From: Streptomyces sp. NBC_01237
GTDB taxonomy: Bacteria; Actinomycetota; Actinomycetes; Streptomycetales; Streptomycetaceae
Assembly: GCF_035917275.1 (NCBI RefSeq)
Contig: NZ_CP108508.1
Location: forward strand, 2,232,001 to 2,296,000
Reading direction: 5' to 3'
Length of the DNA stretch: 64,000 nucleotides
The position numbers and the translations under genes are program-made. Below are positions 36,649 through 46,949 of this stretch, in pieces. How positions within the stretch are numbered: the first letter of the stretch is position 1; the number at the start of each line of letters is the position of its first letter. Below the pieces are notes generated by a model that saw nothing but the letters and a program-made list of their open reading frames with translations, was not told the DNA's origin and made no database searches.

Positions 36649-37572
36649 TCAGTAGCGGTAGGGCTCGTTCTGGCCGGTGTCGTTGCCGTTGCCGTACGGG
36701 GCGGGCCGCACGGGCTGTTCCGGCGGCATCGGCGGGAACTGCTCGGCATCGCGCTGCTGCGGGACCCAGACGCCCCCGGGCGGGGTGTCCGGGTTGTCGT
36801 ACTGCTGCGGGTAGGGGTCGGCGTACTGCTGCTGCCCCCCGAAGCTGTCGTAGCCGTTGCCGTAGCCGTCGTACGAGGCGTAGGGCGCGGCCCCGCCCGC
36901 GGGGCCGGTGCCGATGTACGGATCGGAGTAGGCCGCGTAGCTCTGCTGCTGGCCCGTGCCGTAGTCGTACTGCCCGGCGTAGGTGTCCTGTGCGGCGGCG
37001 GGCCGGTCGTAGTCGCCGTAGGGGGGGTACGCGCCGTACTGCGGCTGCGGTTCGGCCCCGTGCTGCTCGGGGTGTCCGGAGCCGGGGCCGGGGTCGTTGC
37101 CGTCGTCCTGCCGGCCGTTCCCGGGGTACGCGTTGTCGTTGTAGACGCCGTACTGCCCGGTGTCGTCGGGCAGCGGCTGCGGCTCGTAGACGGAGGCGGC
37201 GGGCACGGCCGCGGTCTCCCCGAGGGGCTGCTCGTACTCCAGGTCCGAGACCTGCAGCGTGGGCTCCTTGGTGGCCGCCCGCTCGCCGCCGCCACGGCGA
37301 CGGCGGCTCTCACCGGGGCTGCCCCCGATGGCCCAGCCGGTCGAGAAGCCCCGCCGGAAGGAGAGCGTCACATACGTCTGGCCGGTGGCGAAGGCGATCG
37401 CCCCGACCACGATGACCGGCACGGACGCGATCAGCACGCCCATGACCACGGTGAGGAACCCGCCGAAGGCGAGCAGCCGCCAGCGCAGCCGTGCCTTGTA
37501 CTGCAGCAGCACCTCGCCCAGCAGCCACAGCGCCACAAAGCCGAATGCGATGTAGAGGACCGTCCAGCCCAC
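36649..37572 (-). CDS. Membrane protein with long Tyr/Gly/Gln-rich disordered tail
   Basis: A 307-aa protein. Two to three membrane helices fill the first ~75 residues (VLYIAFGFVALWLLGEVLL, LLAFGGFLTVVMGVLIASVPVIVVGAIAFATG). Then comes TYVTLSFRRGFSTGWAIGGSPG, and a tail of over 200 residues rich in Tyr, Gly, Gln, Pro and Asp (QYGAYPPYGDYDRP, QQQSYAAYSDPY). The GTG start has AGGAGG. The tail is of the kind that phase-separates or scaffolds. Some actinobacterial division proteins share this layout of a small membrane part with a disordered tail, but I cannot assign a family by eye. Confidence 0.75.
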   Translation of the reverse strand: MGWTVLYIAFGFVALWLLGEVLLQYKARLRWRLLAFGGFLTVVMGVLIASVPVIVVGAIAFATGQTYVTLSFRRGFSTGWAIGGSPGESRRRRGGGERAATKEPTLQVSDLEYEQPLGETAAVPAASVYEPQPLPDDTGQYGVYNDNAYPGNGRQDDGNDPGPGSGHPEQHGAEPQPQYGAYPPYGDYDRPAAAQDTYAGQYDYGTGQQQSYAAYSDPYIGTGPAGGAAPYASYDGYGNGYDSFGGQQQYADPYPQQYDNPDTPPGGVWVPQQRDAEQFPPMPPEQPVRPAPYGNGNDTGQNEPYRY

Positions 37573-37622
37573 GCCCGCCCCCTCCTACGGCCACCGCCCC
37601 GGTTGGTGGCGGGTACGGCCGG

Positions 37623-38540
37623 TCACGACTGCTTGTGCAGTCCGAGATTCTCGTAGATTTCGAGCGTTGCCGTCGAGTTGTTGAGCGTGATGAAGTGAAG
37701 TCCGGGCACACCTTCGGACAGCAGCTTCGCGCAGAACTTCGTTGCGAACTCGATGCCAATGGAGCGTACAGCGGCTGGATCGTCCTTGACGGCGAGGATG
37801 CGTTCTTTCAACGAAGCGGGGAGGGTCGCGTTGCTGAGCTGCGCAAATCTTTCCAACTGTTTCACGCTGGTGAGGGGCATGACCTCGGGAATGATCGGGG
37901 TGTCGCAACCCGCCGCGACCACGCGGTCACGCATCCGGAGATAGTCATCCGGATTGAAGAACATCTGAGTGATCGCATAATCGGCTCCGGCGCGGCACTT
38001 GTCCACGAAATGCCCGATGTCGGTCTCCCAGTCGGACGACCGCGGGTGCATTTCGGGAAAGGCGGCGACGCCGACACAGAAGTCGCCGGATTCCTTGATG
38101 AGCCGGACGAGGTCGGCGGCGTACCGCACGCCCTGCGTGTGCTCGACCCACTCGCCCATCGGGTCGCCGGGCGGGTCGCCCCGCACCGCGAGGATGTTCC
38201 TGATTCCGGCGTCGGCGTACTGCCCGACCATGTTGCGCAGTTCCGCGACGGAGTGGTTGACCGCGGTGAGGTGGGCGACCGGGGTGAGCGTGGAGTCGGC
38301 GGCGATCTGCTGCGTCGCCCTGACCGTCCCGGAGCGCGTGGAGCCGCCGGCGCCGTACGTCACCGAGACGAAGCTCGGGCGCACCGCCTCGACCCGGCGC
38401 AGCGCGTTCCAGAGGTTCCGCTCACCCTTCTCGGTCTTGGGCGCCCAGAATTCGAAGGAATACGAGGTCGTGCCGGTCGCGAGCAGGTCACGCACGGTGC
38501 GTGCACGGTCTGTCCTGGTGGAAGGTGTGCCAAGGGCCAT
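37623..38540 (-). CDS. metF: Methylenetetrahydrofolate reductase MetF
   Basis: FAD enzyme (305 aa) reducing 5,10-methylene-THF to 5-methyl-THF for methionine synthesis. TIM-barrel motifs: [95 protein letters not shown] and [20 protein letters not shown]. The promoter is unusually clear and suggests a leaderless message. There is no SAM or cobalamin riboswitch upstream. Confidence 0.95.
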   Translation of the reverse strand: MALGTPSTRTDRARTVRDLLATGTTSYSFEFWAPKTEKGERNLWNALRRVEAVRPSFVSVTYGAGGSTRSGTVRATQQIAADSTLTPVAHLTAVNHSVAELRNMVGQYADAGIRNILAVRGDPPGDPMGEWVEHTQGVRYAADLVRLIKESGDFCVGVAAFPEMHPRSSDWETDIGHFVDKCRAGADYAITQMFFNPDDYLRMRDRVVAAGCDTPIIPEVMPLTSVKQLERFAQLSNATLPASLKERILAVKDDPAAVRSIGIEFATKFCAKLLSEGVPGLHFITLNNSTATLEIYENLGLHKQS

Positions 38541-38546
38541 ACCGTG

Positions 38547-38575
38547 AGGTTAACCAGGGCTCGGCGGTCGCCCAA
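38547..38575 (-). promoter_or_regulatory. metF promoter, leaderless geometry
   Basis: On the minus strand TTGGGC (38570-38575) and TAACCT (38547-38552) are 17 bases apart, and the ATG follows 6 nt after the -10. No Shine-Dalgarno is present, so transcription probably begins at the start codon. Confidence 0.55.
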
Positions 38576-38617
38576 CCGGGCCGGCGTTTTTTGTCTGGAA
38601 TGGCCTGATTGTTGTCC

Positions 38618-38711
38618 ACCCCTCGGACATCACGCGTGCGTGGCCTTCGAACATCACTCGGCCGTGCCTCCGCGAACATCACGCGGGCAGGCCCCCTCGG
38701 GCATCCCTCGG
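38618..38711. repeat. Four imperfect ~25-bp repeats
   Basis: Cores of the type CG-A/G-ACATCACGCGG recur with a 24-25-base period (near 38625, 38649, 38674 and 38699) in the gap between the thiE stop and the metF promoter. They are not perfect palindromes. Function unknown. Confidence 0.55.
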
Positions 38712-39371
38712 TCATGCCCCTCGGACGGAGCGTGCCCGCACCCGTCGGGCGAGTGCGGCGGCGGCCGCGGCCGGGTCGGCGGCCTCGGTGATCGCGCGGA
38801 CGACGACGACCCTGCGGGCTCCCGCGTCCAGCACCTCGTCCAGATTGCCCTCGTCGATCCCGCCGATGGCGAACCAGGGGCGCGGCTGGTCGAGCGAGGC
38901 GGCGTAGCGCACGAGCCCGAGCCCGGGGGCGTGCCGGCCGGGCTTGGTGGGGGTGGGCCAGCAGGGGCCGGTGCAGAAGTAGTCCACGCCCGCCTCGGCG
39001 ACGGCCGCGTCGACCTCGGCCTCGGCATGCGTGGAGCGGCCGGTCAGCACGTCCGCGCCGATGATCGCGCGAGCGGCGGGCACCGGCAGGTCGCCCTGGC
39101 CCAGGTGCAGCACGTCCGCACCGATGGCATGGGCGACATCGGCGCGGTCGTTCACGGCGAGGAGCCTGCCGTGGCGCTTGCAGGCGTCGGCGAACACGGC
39201 GAGGTGTTCCAGCTCCTCCGCCGCCTCCATGCCCTTGTCCCGCAGCTGGACGATGTCCACACCGGCCCGGAGCACGGCGTCGAGGAACGCGGGGAGGTCG
39301 CCCTGTCGCCTGCGGGCGTCCGTGCACAGATAGAGCCGGGCGTCGGACAGCAGCTCGCGAGGCGTGGGCAT
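38712..39371 (-). CDS. thiE: Thiamine-phosphate synthase ThiE
   Basis: TIM-barrel enzyme (219 aa) that joins HMP-PP and thiazole phosphate to thiamine monophosphate. Motifs: [87 protein letters not shown], and the phosphate loop [28 protein letters not shown]. The ATG at 39371 has GGGGGAAA ahead. It lies on the opposite strand from, and 2.3 kb away from, the thiOSG operon that makes its thiazole substrate. No TPP riboswitch is seen before thiE itself. Confidence 0.95.
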   Translation of the reverse strand: MPTPRELLSDARLYLCTDARRRQGDLPAFLDAVLRAGVDIVQLRDKGMEAAEELEHLAVFADACKRHGRLLAVNDRADVAHAIGADVLHLGQGDLPVPAARAIIGADVLTGRSTHAEAEVDAAVAEAGVDYFCTGPCWPTPTKPGRHAPGLGLVRYAASLDQPRPWFAIGGIDEGNLDEVLDAGARRVVVVRAITEAADPAAAAAALARRVRARSVRGA

Positions 39372-39447
39372 GGCGAATTTCCCCCGTCGGTACGGCGGGC
39401 GTACGGGCCGTGCGGGACGGCCCGTACCCCGCATGTGGTTGTCTCGG

Positions 39448-39813
39448 TCAGACGGCGAGCGCCTGGGCGCGGCGCTTCACCTCCGTACCGCGATTCTCAC
39501 TCAGAGCCTGCGCGGGGGTGCCCGGCAGGGTCGGGTCGGGAGTGAAGAGCCAGTCCAGCATCTCCTGGTCGGAGAAGCCGTCGTCCCTCAGGAGCGTCAG
39601 GGTCCCCGCGAGGCCCTTGACGACCTTGTCGCCGTCGATGAAGGCGGCAGGCACCTGGAGGGTCCGGTTCTCACCGCGTCGTACGGCGATGAGCTGGCCT
39701 TCCTTGACCAGCTGCCGCACCCGCGTCACCTGGATGTCGAGCAGTTCCGCGATGTCGGGAAGGTGGAGCCAGGCAGGTACTAGAGCATCGATCTTTGCGT
39801 CAATCTCGGTCAC
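39448..39813 (-). CDS. Rv2175c family DNA-binding protein
   Basis: A 121-aa winged-helix-type protein. [49 protein letters not shown] is the MerR-like DNA-binding part. The C-terminal half ([33 protein letters not shown]) is the Rv2175c-specific helical part. In M. tuberculosis Rv2175c is phosphorylated by the adjacent kinase PknL, which switches off DNA binding. Here a serine/threonine kinase lies 4.3 kb away on the other side of the thiamine genes. The start is a GTG with no good ribosome-binding site. Confidence 0.88.
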   Translation of the reverse strand: MTEIDAKIDALVPAWLHLPDIAELLDIQVTRVRQLVKEGQLIAVRRGENRTLQVPAAFIDGDKVVKGLAGTLTLLRDDGFSDQEMLDWLFTPDPTLPGTPAQALSENRGTEVKRRAQALAV

Positions 39814-39883
39814 GAGGACAAGCGTGCCATCTGGGACCGACAGCCGGAAGCCGGGCCCGACCGTACGGGGGTCGGGCCGCGTC

Positions 39884-41128
39884 TCACAGAGCCGTCGACT
39901 TCAGCGGTACGGAGGGGTCCGCCACCCGCGCCGGGTCGAGTGCCGCCCCCGATTCGATGAGCTTGCGCCCCTGCGCCAGATCCCGGGGACGGCCCACGGC
40001 GAGGACCGCCACGAGCGCGTTGTCCCGCAGCCAGCACACCGACCAGGCGGGATCGGCCGGGTCACCGCGCCACAGGAGGTCGTCGGCATGGGCGTGGTGG
40101 CCCGCGTACTGCACGAAGCGGCCGAACTGCTCGGACCAGAAGTACGGCACGGGGTCGTACACGCCGGGGCGGCCGTCCCCGTCGAGTGCGGCGATGTCCG
40201 CGGCGACGGTCCGGGGGCCCTGGAGGGCGTTGTCCCAGTGGTGGACCAGCAGGCGTGCGCCGTAGCGGGCGGACGGGAAGGAGGCGCAGTCGCCGACCGC
40301 GTACACATCGGGCAGCGAGGTGCGCAGCGCGCTGTCGGCGGTGACCGAGCCGTCCGGGCCGAGCGCGATGCCGGAGCCGGCCAGCCAGCCGGTGGAGGGC
40401 CGGGCGCCGATCCCGACGACCACCGCACCGGCCGGGAGCACCCGGCCGTCCGCCAGGGTCACGGCGCCCGGTTCGACGCGGGAGACCCGGGCGCCGGTGA
40501 GGAGTTCGGCGCCGCTCTCGGCGTACCAGTCGGCCATGGGGGCGGCGACCTCGGCGGGCAGGGCGCCGGCGAGGGGGCGTTCGGCGGCCTCGACGACGGT
40601 GACCGCGCAGCCCGCGGTGCGGGCCGCGGTGGCGAACTCGGCGCCGATCCATCCCGCCCCGACGACCACCACGTCGTGCTGCCGTTCCAGGACGGGCCGC
40701 AGCCGGGCGGCGTCGTCGAGGGTGCGCAGCAGATGCACGCCGGGCACGCCCTCGGAGCCGGGCAGCCGAACGGGTTCGGCCCCGGTGGCGATGACCAGGG
40801 CGTCGTACGGAACGGGGCCGTCCGGTGTGTCCAGTTCATGGGCGCCGGGGCGCAGGCCGCTCACGTCCACTCCCAGGCGCAGGGTGATGTCCAGCGCCTC
40901 GAAGTCGATGTCGAAGGCGGAGTCCTCGGCCTTGCCGAGCAGGACGGCCTTGGACAGCGGTGGCCGGTCGTAGGGCTGGTGCGGTTCGGCGCCGATCAGG
41001 ACCACCGGTCCGGTGAAGCCGCGTTCGCGCAGGGCGACGGCGGTCTGCACGCCCGCCATGCCCGCTCCGACGATCACGACACGGCGCGCCGACTGCCGCG
41101 CTGACTGTTGTTCCGTCTGCTCGCTCAC
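39884..41128 (-). CDS. NAD(P)/FAD-dependent reductase (ferredoxin reductase type)
   Basis: A 414-aa flavoprotein with two dinucleotide folds: VVIVGAGMAGVQTAVALRERGF (FAD) and VVVVGAGWIGAEFATAARTAG (NAD). PYDRPPLSKAVLL, ATGAEPVRLPG and YAVGDCASFPS are typical of rubredoxin or ferredoxin reductases of oxygenase systems. The C-terminal domain holds VPYFWSEQFGRFVQYAG, as in reductases with the extra C-terminal fold. No ferredoxin or oxygenase gene adjoins it. The GTG at 41128 is 6 nt after a TATGGT box. The frame runs open for 631 codons upstream, but that is a shadow antisense to thiO and thiS. Confidence 0.88.
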   Translation of the reverse strand: MSEQTEQQSARQSARRVVIVGAGMAGVQTAVALRERGFTGPVVLIGAEPHQPYDRPPLSKAVLLGKAEDSAFDIDFEALDITLRLGVDVSGLRPGAHELDTPDGPVPYDALVIATGAEPVRLPGSEGVPGVHLLRTLDDAARLRPVLERQHDVVVVGAGWIGAEFATAARTAGCAVTVVEAAERPLAGALPAEVAAPMADWYAESGAELLTGARVSRVEPGAVTLADGRVLPAGAVVVGIGARPSTGWLAGSGIALGPDGSVTADSALRTSLPDVYAVGDCASFPSARYGARLLVHHWDNALQGPRTVAADIAALDGDGRPGVYDPVPYFWSEQFGRFVQYAGHHAHADDLLWRGDPADPAWSVCWLRDNALVAVLAVGRPRDLAQGRKLIESGAALDPARVADPSVPLKSTAL

Positions 41129-41134
41129 CCGTAC

Positions 41135-41161
41135 ACCATAAACACCTGACGGACCGTCAGG
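41135..41161 (-). promoter_or_regulatory. Promoter/operator of the FAD reductase gene
   Basis: TATGGT (minus strand, 41135-41140) lies 6 nt before the GTG. Just upstream is a perfect 17-bp palindrome, CCTGACGG-A-CCGTCAGG (41145-41161), which also contains the stop codon of the preceding gene. Its one-base centre suits a dimeric repressor better than an RNA hairpin. Confidence 0.45.
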
Positions 41162-41498
41162 GAATGAGCTCTTCCACCACGCTCGTCCCGCTGCCCTCCT
41201 GGGACTCCCACTCCCACCGCTCGTCCAGCCGCACCCGGCCGTCGGGGCATGCGCCGACCGTGGACACACAGTGTCCGGAGGAGGTCGTTCCGTCCTGCTT
41301 GAGCTGGACGTACCGGAAATCGAGCGTGTCCGCGGTCCGGGTGCCGACGAGATGGCCGCGCACCACGTCACCACCCTCGTACTCGGCCCAGATCCGGCCG
41401 TCCCGCTCGTGGTACGTGAAGCGGGTACGGGTGCCGACCTGGCCGGGGGCCTGGTCGGCGACCGGCGAGAGGACGAGGCCGTCGAGCGAACGGGCCAT
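41157..41498 (-). CDS. Small conserved beta-rich protein, function unknown
   Basis: A 113-aa soluble protein with alternating strand pattern: LVLSPVADQAPGQVGTRTRFTYHERDGRIWAEYEGGDVVRGHLVGTRT, then LDFRYVQLKQDGTTSSGHCVSTVGACPDGRVRLDERWEWES. This looks like a small calycin or lipocalin-like barrel, but I recognise no functional motif. The ATG has AAGGGAG upstream. It lies back-to-back with the thiamine riboswitch and ends inside the palindrome before the FAD reductase gene, so the two minus-strand genes may be co-transcribed. Confidence 0.75.
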   Translation of the reverse strand: MARSLDGLVLSPVADQAPGQVGTRTRFTYHERDGRIWAEYEGGDVVRGHLVGTRTADTLDFRYVQLKQDGTTSSGHCVSTVGACPDGRVRLDERWEWESQEGSGTSVVEELIP

Positions 41499-41511
41499 GG
41501 TGGTTGCTCCC

Positions 41512-41541
41512 TTACTGACCGTGGGCGACTGGGTTTAGGGT
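41512..41541 (+). promoter_or_regulatory. Promoter of thiO-thiS-thiG
   Basis: TTACTG (41512-41517) and TAGGGT (41536-41541) are 18 bases apart and place the RNA start just before the TPP aptamer. Confidence 0.4.
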
Positions 41542-41555
41542 GGCAGACGTAAAAC

Positions 41556-41650
41556 ACTCGCGGGAGCCCGGGCGTACCGGGCTGAGAGGGAGGCTGGACG
41601 GCCTCCGACCGTACGAACCTGATCCGGGTCATGCCGGCGAAGGGAGGGGC
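41556..41650 (+). ncRNA. TPP riboswitch (thi box)
   Basis: The conserved blocks of the thiamine pyrophosphate aptamer are all present: CGGGAGCCC, GGGCTGAGAGGG, a variable hairpin (AGGCTGGACGGCCT), CGAACCTGATCCGGGTCATGCCGGCGAAGGGA. The final AGGGAGGGG overlaps the region that must serve as the thiO Shine-Dalgarno (41641-41649, ATG at 41660), so ligand binding probably blocks translation initiation. It controls the thiazole-forming operon. Confidence 0.95.
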
Positions 41651-41659
41651 TGGACGCCC

Positions 41660-42837
41660 ATGCGTTCTTCCACGAACGGCGACGGATCCGACGTCCTCGT
41701 CATCGGGGGCGGAATCATCGGTCTGGTGACCGCCTGGCGGGCCGCCCAGCGCGGGCTGCGGACGACGGTGGCCGACCCCGACCCGGGGGGCGGGGCCGCC
41801 CGGGTCGCGGCCGGAATGCTGGCCGCCGTCACCGAACTCCACTACGGCGAACAACTGCTGCTCGGTCTCAACGTCGCCTCCGCCGCACGCTATCCGGAGT
41901 TCGCCGCCGAGCTGTCCGCCGCGAGCGGACAGGACATCGGCTTCCGCGCCTGCGGCACGCTCGCCGTCGCGCTGGACTCCGACGACCGCGCCCATCTGCG
42001 CGAACTGCACGCCCTGCAACAGCGTTCGGGGCTGGAGTCCGAGTGGCTCAGCGGACGCGAGTGCCGCCGCCTGGAACCGATGCTGGCGCCCGGGGTCCGC
42101 GGCGGGCTGCGCGTCGACGGCGATCACCAGGTGGACCCCCGGCGGCTCGCCTCGGCGCTCCTGACCGCCTGCGAGCGGGCCGGGGTGGTCCTGCGCCGGG
42201 GCTGGGCCGAGCGGCTGTCGGTCAGGGGCGGCCGGGCCGTCGGAGCCGTGCTGGCCGACGGTACGGAGCTCGCCGCCGACCAGGTCGTGCTCGCCGCGGG
42301 CAGTCTCAGCGGCCGGCTCGCGGGCGTGCCCGAAGAGGCCGTGCCGCCGGTCCGCCCGGTCAAGGGCCAGGTACTGCGGCTGACCGTGCCACCCGCGTAC
42401 GCCCCCTTCCTCAGCCGGACCGTGCGCGCCGTGGTCCGCGGCAGCCATCTCTATCTCGTCCCGCGCGAGAACGGCGAACTGGTCGTCGGCGCCACCAGCG
42501 AGGAGCTGGGCTGGGACACCACGGTCACGGCCGGCGGGGTGTACGAGCTGCTGCGCGACGCGCACGAACTGGTGCCCGGCATCACCGAACTGCCCCTCAC
42601 CGAGACCCGGGCGGGCCTGCGCCCCGCCTCCCCCGACAACGCCCCGCTGCTGGGCCCCACCGCACTGCCCGGCCTCCTGCTCGCCACCGGCCACCACCGC
42701 AACGGGGTGCTGCTGACCCCCGTCACCGGCGACGCGATGGCGGACGTGCTGACCTCCGGCGAACTGCCCGAGGTGGCCCGCCCCTTCGCGCCGGGCCGTT
42801 TCGCATCCGCCGCCCCCGTACCCCAGGAGCAGCCCGC

Positions 42838-42841
<4 letters not shown>
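41660..42841 (+). CDS. thiO: Glycine oxidase ThiO
   Basis: FAD-dependent glycine oxidase (393 aa) making the iminoglycine used by ThiG for the thiazole ring. FAD fold: VLVIGGGIIGLVTAWRAAQRGLRTTVADPDPGGGAARVAAGMLAAVTE. DAO family segments: VDGDHQVDPRRLASALLTACERAG, QVVLAAGSLSG, VRPVKGQVLRL and TGHHRNGVLLTPVTGDAMADVL. The ATG directly follows the TPP riboswitch. It overlaps thiS by ATGA. Confidence 0.95.
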
Positions 42842-43967
<1,126 letters not shown>

Positions 43968-44070
43968 CGTGCCCCACCGCACCCCTGCCACGAGCGTGTC
44001 CCTGTCACGGATCGGCTGCAGTACCGCTCCGGGACCGCCCCGGCCCGTCCGTCCTGTCCGTGGCGGCTCG

Positions 44071-44076
44071 TAGACT
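44071..44076 (+). promoter_or_regulatory. -10 box for probable leaderless kinase mRNA
   Basis: TAGACT ends 6 nt before the GTG at 44083, with no Shine-Dalgarno. No obvious -35. Confidence 0.4.
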
Positions 44077-44082
44077 CATCGG

Positions 44083-46005
44083 GTGGATACGACCCTCCAG
44101 GACCCTCTCGTCGGGCAGCTGCTCGACGGCCGGTATCGCGTCGAGGCACGCATCGCCGTCGGCGGCATGGCCACGGTCTACCGGGCCGTGGACACCCGTC
44201 TCGACCGGGTGCTCGCCCTCAAGGTGATGCACCCGGCGCTCGCGACCGACGCCTCGTTCGTCGAGCGCTTCATCCGCGAGGCCAAGTCGGTGGCCCGGCT
44301 CGCGCACCCCAATGTCGTCGCGGTCTTCGACCAGGGCGCCCAGGGCGCGTACGTCTATCTCGCGATGGAGTACGTCGCGGGGTGCACGCTGCGCGATGTG
44401 CTGCGCGAGCGCGGAGCCCTGCAGCCACGGGCCGCGCTGGACATCCTGGAGCCGGTCCTGGCCGCGCTCGGCGCCGCGCACCGGGCGGGCTTCGTGCACC
44501 GCGACATGAAGCCGGAGAACGTCCTGATCGGGGACGACGGCCGGGTGAAGGTCGCCGACTTCGGTCTCGTACGGGCCGTGGGCACCGTCACCGACACCAC
44601 CGGGTCGCTCCTGGGCACCGTGTCGTACCTCGCCCCGGAGCAGATCGAGCACGGCACCGCCGACACCCGCGCCGATGTGTACGCCTGCGGTGTCGTGCTC
44701 TACGAGATGCTCACCGGCGCCAAGCCGCACACCGGCGACACCGCGGCCCAGGTCATCTACCAGCATCTCCACGAGGACGTCCCGGCCCCCTCGGCCGTCG
44801 TCCCCGGGCTCCCCGTCGCGCTGGACGGCCTGGTGGCGAGCGCGACCGTCCGTAACGCCGAGGTCCGCCCGCACGACGCGGTCGTGCTGCTCGCCGAGGT
44901 CCGGGAGGCTCGCGCCGGGCTCACCGACGAACAGCTGGACGCCGTACCGCCGCAGGCGCTGACAACGGCCCACGACGCCGGCGAGGACCGTACGAGCGTG
45001 ATCCCGCGGGCCCTGCCCGTGGACCAGGGCACCGCCCACCACACGAGCCGGCTGGAGATGCCGCCGCCCGTGCCGCCGGGGCCGGAGCGGCCGCGGCGGC
45101 GGGGACCGTTCGGCGGCCCGCACCGCGTGCTGTTCGCGGCGCTCACCGCGCTGGTGCTGGTCCTGGGGGTCGGCGCGGGCGTCTGGTACATCAACTCCGG
45201 ACAGTTCACCCGGGTCCCCTCCCTCCTGGGCCAGACCCAGAAGACCGCCGAACAGCGGCTCTCGGACGCCGGCCTGGATCTGAAGGGCGTCGAGAAGGCG
45301 TACAGCGACACGGTGGACCGCGGCGCGGTGATCGACAGCGACCCCGCTTCCGGCGAGCGGATACGGGGCAACGGCTCGGTGAAGCTGGTCGTCTCGCGCG
45401 GCCCGGAGATCGTGAAGGTGCCCGACGCCGAGGGGCTCGGCCTCGGTGACGCCCGGCGCGCCCTGACGAAGGCGGGTCTGGTCCCCGGGATGGTGACCAA
45501 GGAGTTCAACGAGGATGTCGCGCGGGGCGAGGTGATCCGTACGGACCCCGAGGCCGGTACCGAGCGCCACCCCGACTCGGCCGTCGCGCTGGTCGTCAGC
45601 AAGGGCAGCCCGGTGGACGTGCCCGATGTCCGGGGGCTCTCGGTCGAGGACGCCACCGCCGAGCTGGACGGGGAGGGGCTGAAGGCCGAGGTGCTGCCCG
45701 ACCGGGTCAACTCCCCCGAGGTCGCGGGCGACATCGCCCACCAGACGCCGGGCGAGGGCGCGCAGGCGGCGGAGGGTGACACGGTCCAGCTCACGGTCTC
45801 CAAGGGCCCCCGGATGCTGGACGTCCCCGACGTCACCGGCAAGGACGTCGACGAGGCCAGGAGCACACTGGAGGAGGCGGGCTTCGAGGTCGAGGTCGAC
45901 CGTCCGTTCCTCTCCTTCAGCGACACCATCGACAGCCAGTCGGTCGACGGCGGCGAGAAGGCCGCCGAGGGCTCCACGATCACCATCAGGACCAAGGGAC
46001 TCTAG
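44083..46005 (+). CDS. Membrane Ser/Thr protein kinase with four PASTA domains
   Basis: PknB-type kinase (640 aa). Kinase motifs: GGMATVYRAVD, catalytic Lys47 (LALKVM), HRDMKPEN (139-146), DFG (159-161), GTVSYLAPEQ. A Pro-rich juxtamembrane linker leads to one membrane helix (about 348-370), then four extracellular PASTA repeats (376-640) with motifs such as VPDVRGLSVEDATAELDGEGL. PASTA kinases sense muropeptides or lipid II and phosphorylate division and cell-wall proteins. The position after an Rv2175c gene and before an aroG-type gene matches mycobacterial pknL, though as I recall PknL lacks PASTA domains. The start is GTG with leaderless geometry. Confidence 0.95.
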   Translation: MDTTLQDPLVGQLLDGRYRVEARIAVGGMATVYRAVDTRLDRVLALKVMHPALATDASFVERFIREAKSVARLAHPNVVAVFDQGAQGAYVYLAMEYVAGCTLRDVLRERGALQPRAALDILEPVLAALGAAHRAGFVHRDMKPENVLIGDDGRVKVADFGLVRAVGTVTDTTGSLLGTVSYLAPEQIEHGTADTRADVYACGVVLYEMLTGAKPHTGDTAAQVIYQHLHEDVPAPSAVVPGLPVALDGLVASATVRNAEVRPHDAVVLLAEVREARAGLTDEQLDAVPPQALTTAHDAGEDRTSVIPRALPVDQGTAHHTSRLEMPPPVPPGPERPRRRGPFGGPHRVLFAALTALVLVLGVGAGVWYINSGQFTRVPSLLGQTQKTAEQRLSDAGLDLKGVEKAYSDTVDRGAVIDSDPASGERIRGNGSVKLVVSRGPEIVKVPDAEGLGLGDARRALTKAGLVPGMVTKEFNEDVARGEVIRTDPEAGTERHPDSAVALVVSKGSPVDVPDVRGLSVEDATAELDGEGLKAEVLPDRVNSPEVAGDIAHQTPGEGAQAAEGDTVQLTVSKGPRMLDVPDVTGKDVDEARSTLEEAGFEVEVDRPFLSFSDTIDSQSVDGGEKAAEGSTITIRTKGL

Positions 46006-46011
46006 ATCCAC

Positions 46012-46875
46012 ATGCGCAACCCAGTAGGCGGTCACGTTCCGGTGGCCGGTGGCCTCGCCAAGGTCGGTCTCGAATACGCGCGCGAGCTGGCCGCGGAGAC
46101 CGTTCAGGTCTTCGTCGCCAATCCGCGCGGATGGGCGACGCCCGACGGGAATCCGGCTCAGGACGAGCTGTTCCGCTCCGCGTGCGCGGCCGCGTCGATC
46201 CCGGCGTACGTCCACGCCCCGTATCTGATCAACTTCGGCTCGCACACCGAGGCCACCGTCGAGAAGTCGGTGGAGTCACTGCGCCACTCGCTGCGCCGGG
46301 CCAGGGCGATCGGCGCGCTCGGAGTCGTGGTGCACACCGGCTCGGCGACCGGCGGACGTCCCCGCGCCGAGGCCCTCGCCCAGGTGCGTACGCATATGAG
46401 GCCGCTGCTGGACGAGCTGACCCATGACGACGATCCGGATCTGCTGCTGGAGTCGACCGCCGGCCAGGGCTCCTCGCTCTGCTCGCGGACCTGGGACTTC
46501 GGACCGTACTTCGAGGCGCTGGACTCCCACCCCAAGCTGGGCGTCTGCCTCGACACCTGCCACATCTACGCGGCGGGACACGATCTGGCCGGTCCTGCGG
46601 GTATGCGGCAGACCCTCGATCTTCTGGTGGACACGGTCGGCGAGGGCCGGCTGAAGCTGATCCACGCCAATGACTCCAAGGACGTCGTGGGCGCCCACAA
46701 GGACCGTCACGAGAACATCGGCGCAGGTCACATCGGTGCCGAGCCCTTCCGGGAGCTGTTCTCGCACCCGGCGACCGACGGGGTCCCGCTGATCATCGAG
46801 ACCCCGGGCGGGACGGCGGGACACGCCGCGGACGTGGCACGGCTGAAGGAGCTGCGCGCCTCCGCCACCGCCTGA
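46012..46875 (+). CDS. nfo: Endonuclease IV (deoxyribonuclease IV)
   Basis: AP endonuclease of base excision repair (287 aa). It is a TIM barrel with the trinuclear zinc ligands of the family: VHAPYLINFGS, VVHTGSATGG, LLLESTAGQGSSL, VCLDTCHIYAAGHDL, LIHANDSKDVVGAHKDRHENIGAGHIG and PLIIETPGG. Start ATG 46012, 6 bases after the kinase stop, so probably co-transcribed with it. Length is normal. Confidence 0.93.
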   Translation: MRNPVGGHVPVAGGLAKVGLEYARELAAETVQVFVANPRGWATPDGNPAQDELFRSACAAASIPAYVHAPYLINFGSHTEATVEKSVESLRHSLRRARAIGALGVVVHTGSATGGRPRAEALAQVRTHMRPLLDELTHDDDPDLLLESTAGQGSSLCSRTWDFGPYFEALDSHPKLGVCLDTCHIYAAGHDLAGPAGMRQTLDLLVDTVGEGRLKLIHANDSKDVVGAHKDRHENIGAGHIGAEPFRELFSHPATDGVPLIIETPGGTAGHAADVARLKELRASATA

Positions 46876-46949
46876 GGACCACCCCTCGGACCACTCCACG
46901 GACCGGGTCACCTACCGGACCACCGGGGCCGCGCACCGGGACCGCCGGG

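Noticed and set aside
44005..46245. 746-codon minus-strand frame antisense to the PASTA kinase
   Set aside because: The kinase on the plus strand has every catalytic motif; the antisense product shows none and is typical GC-bias noise.
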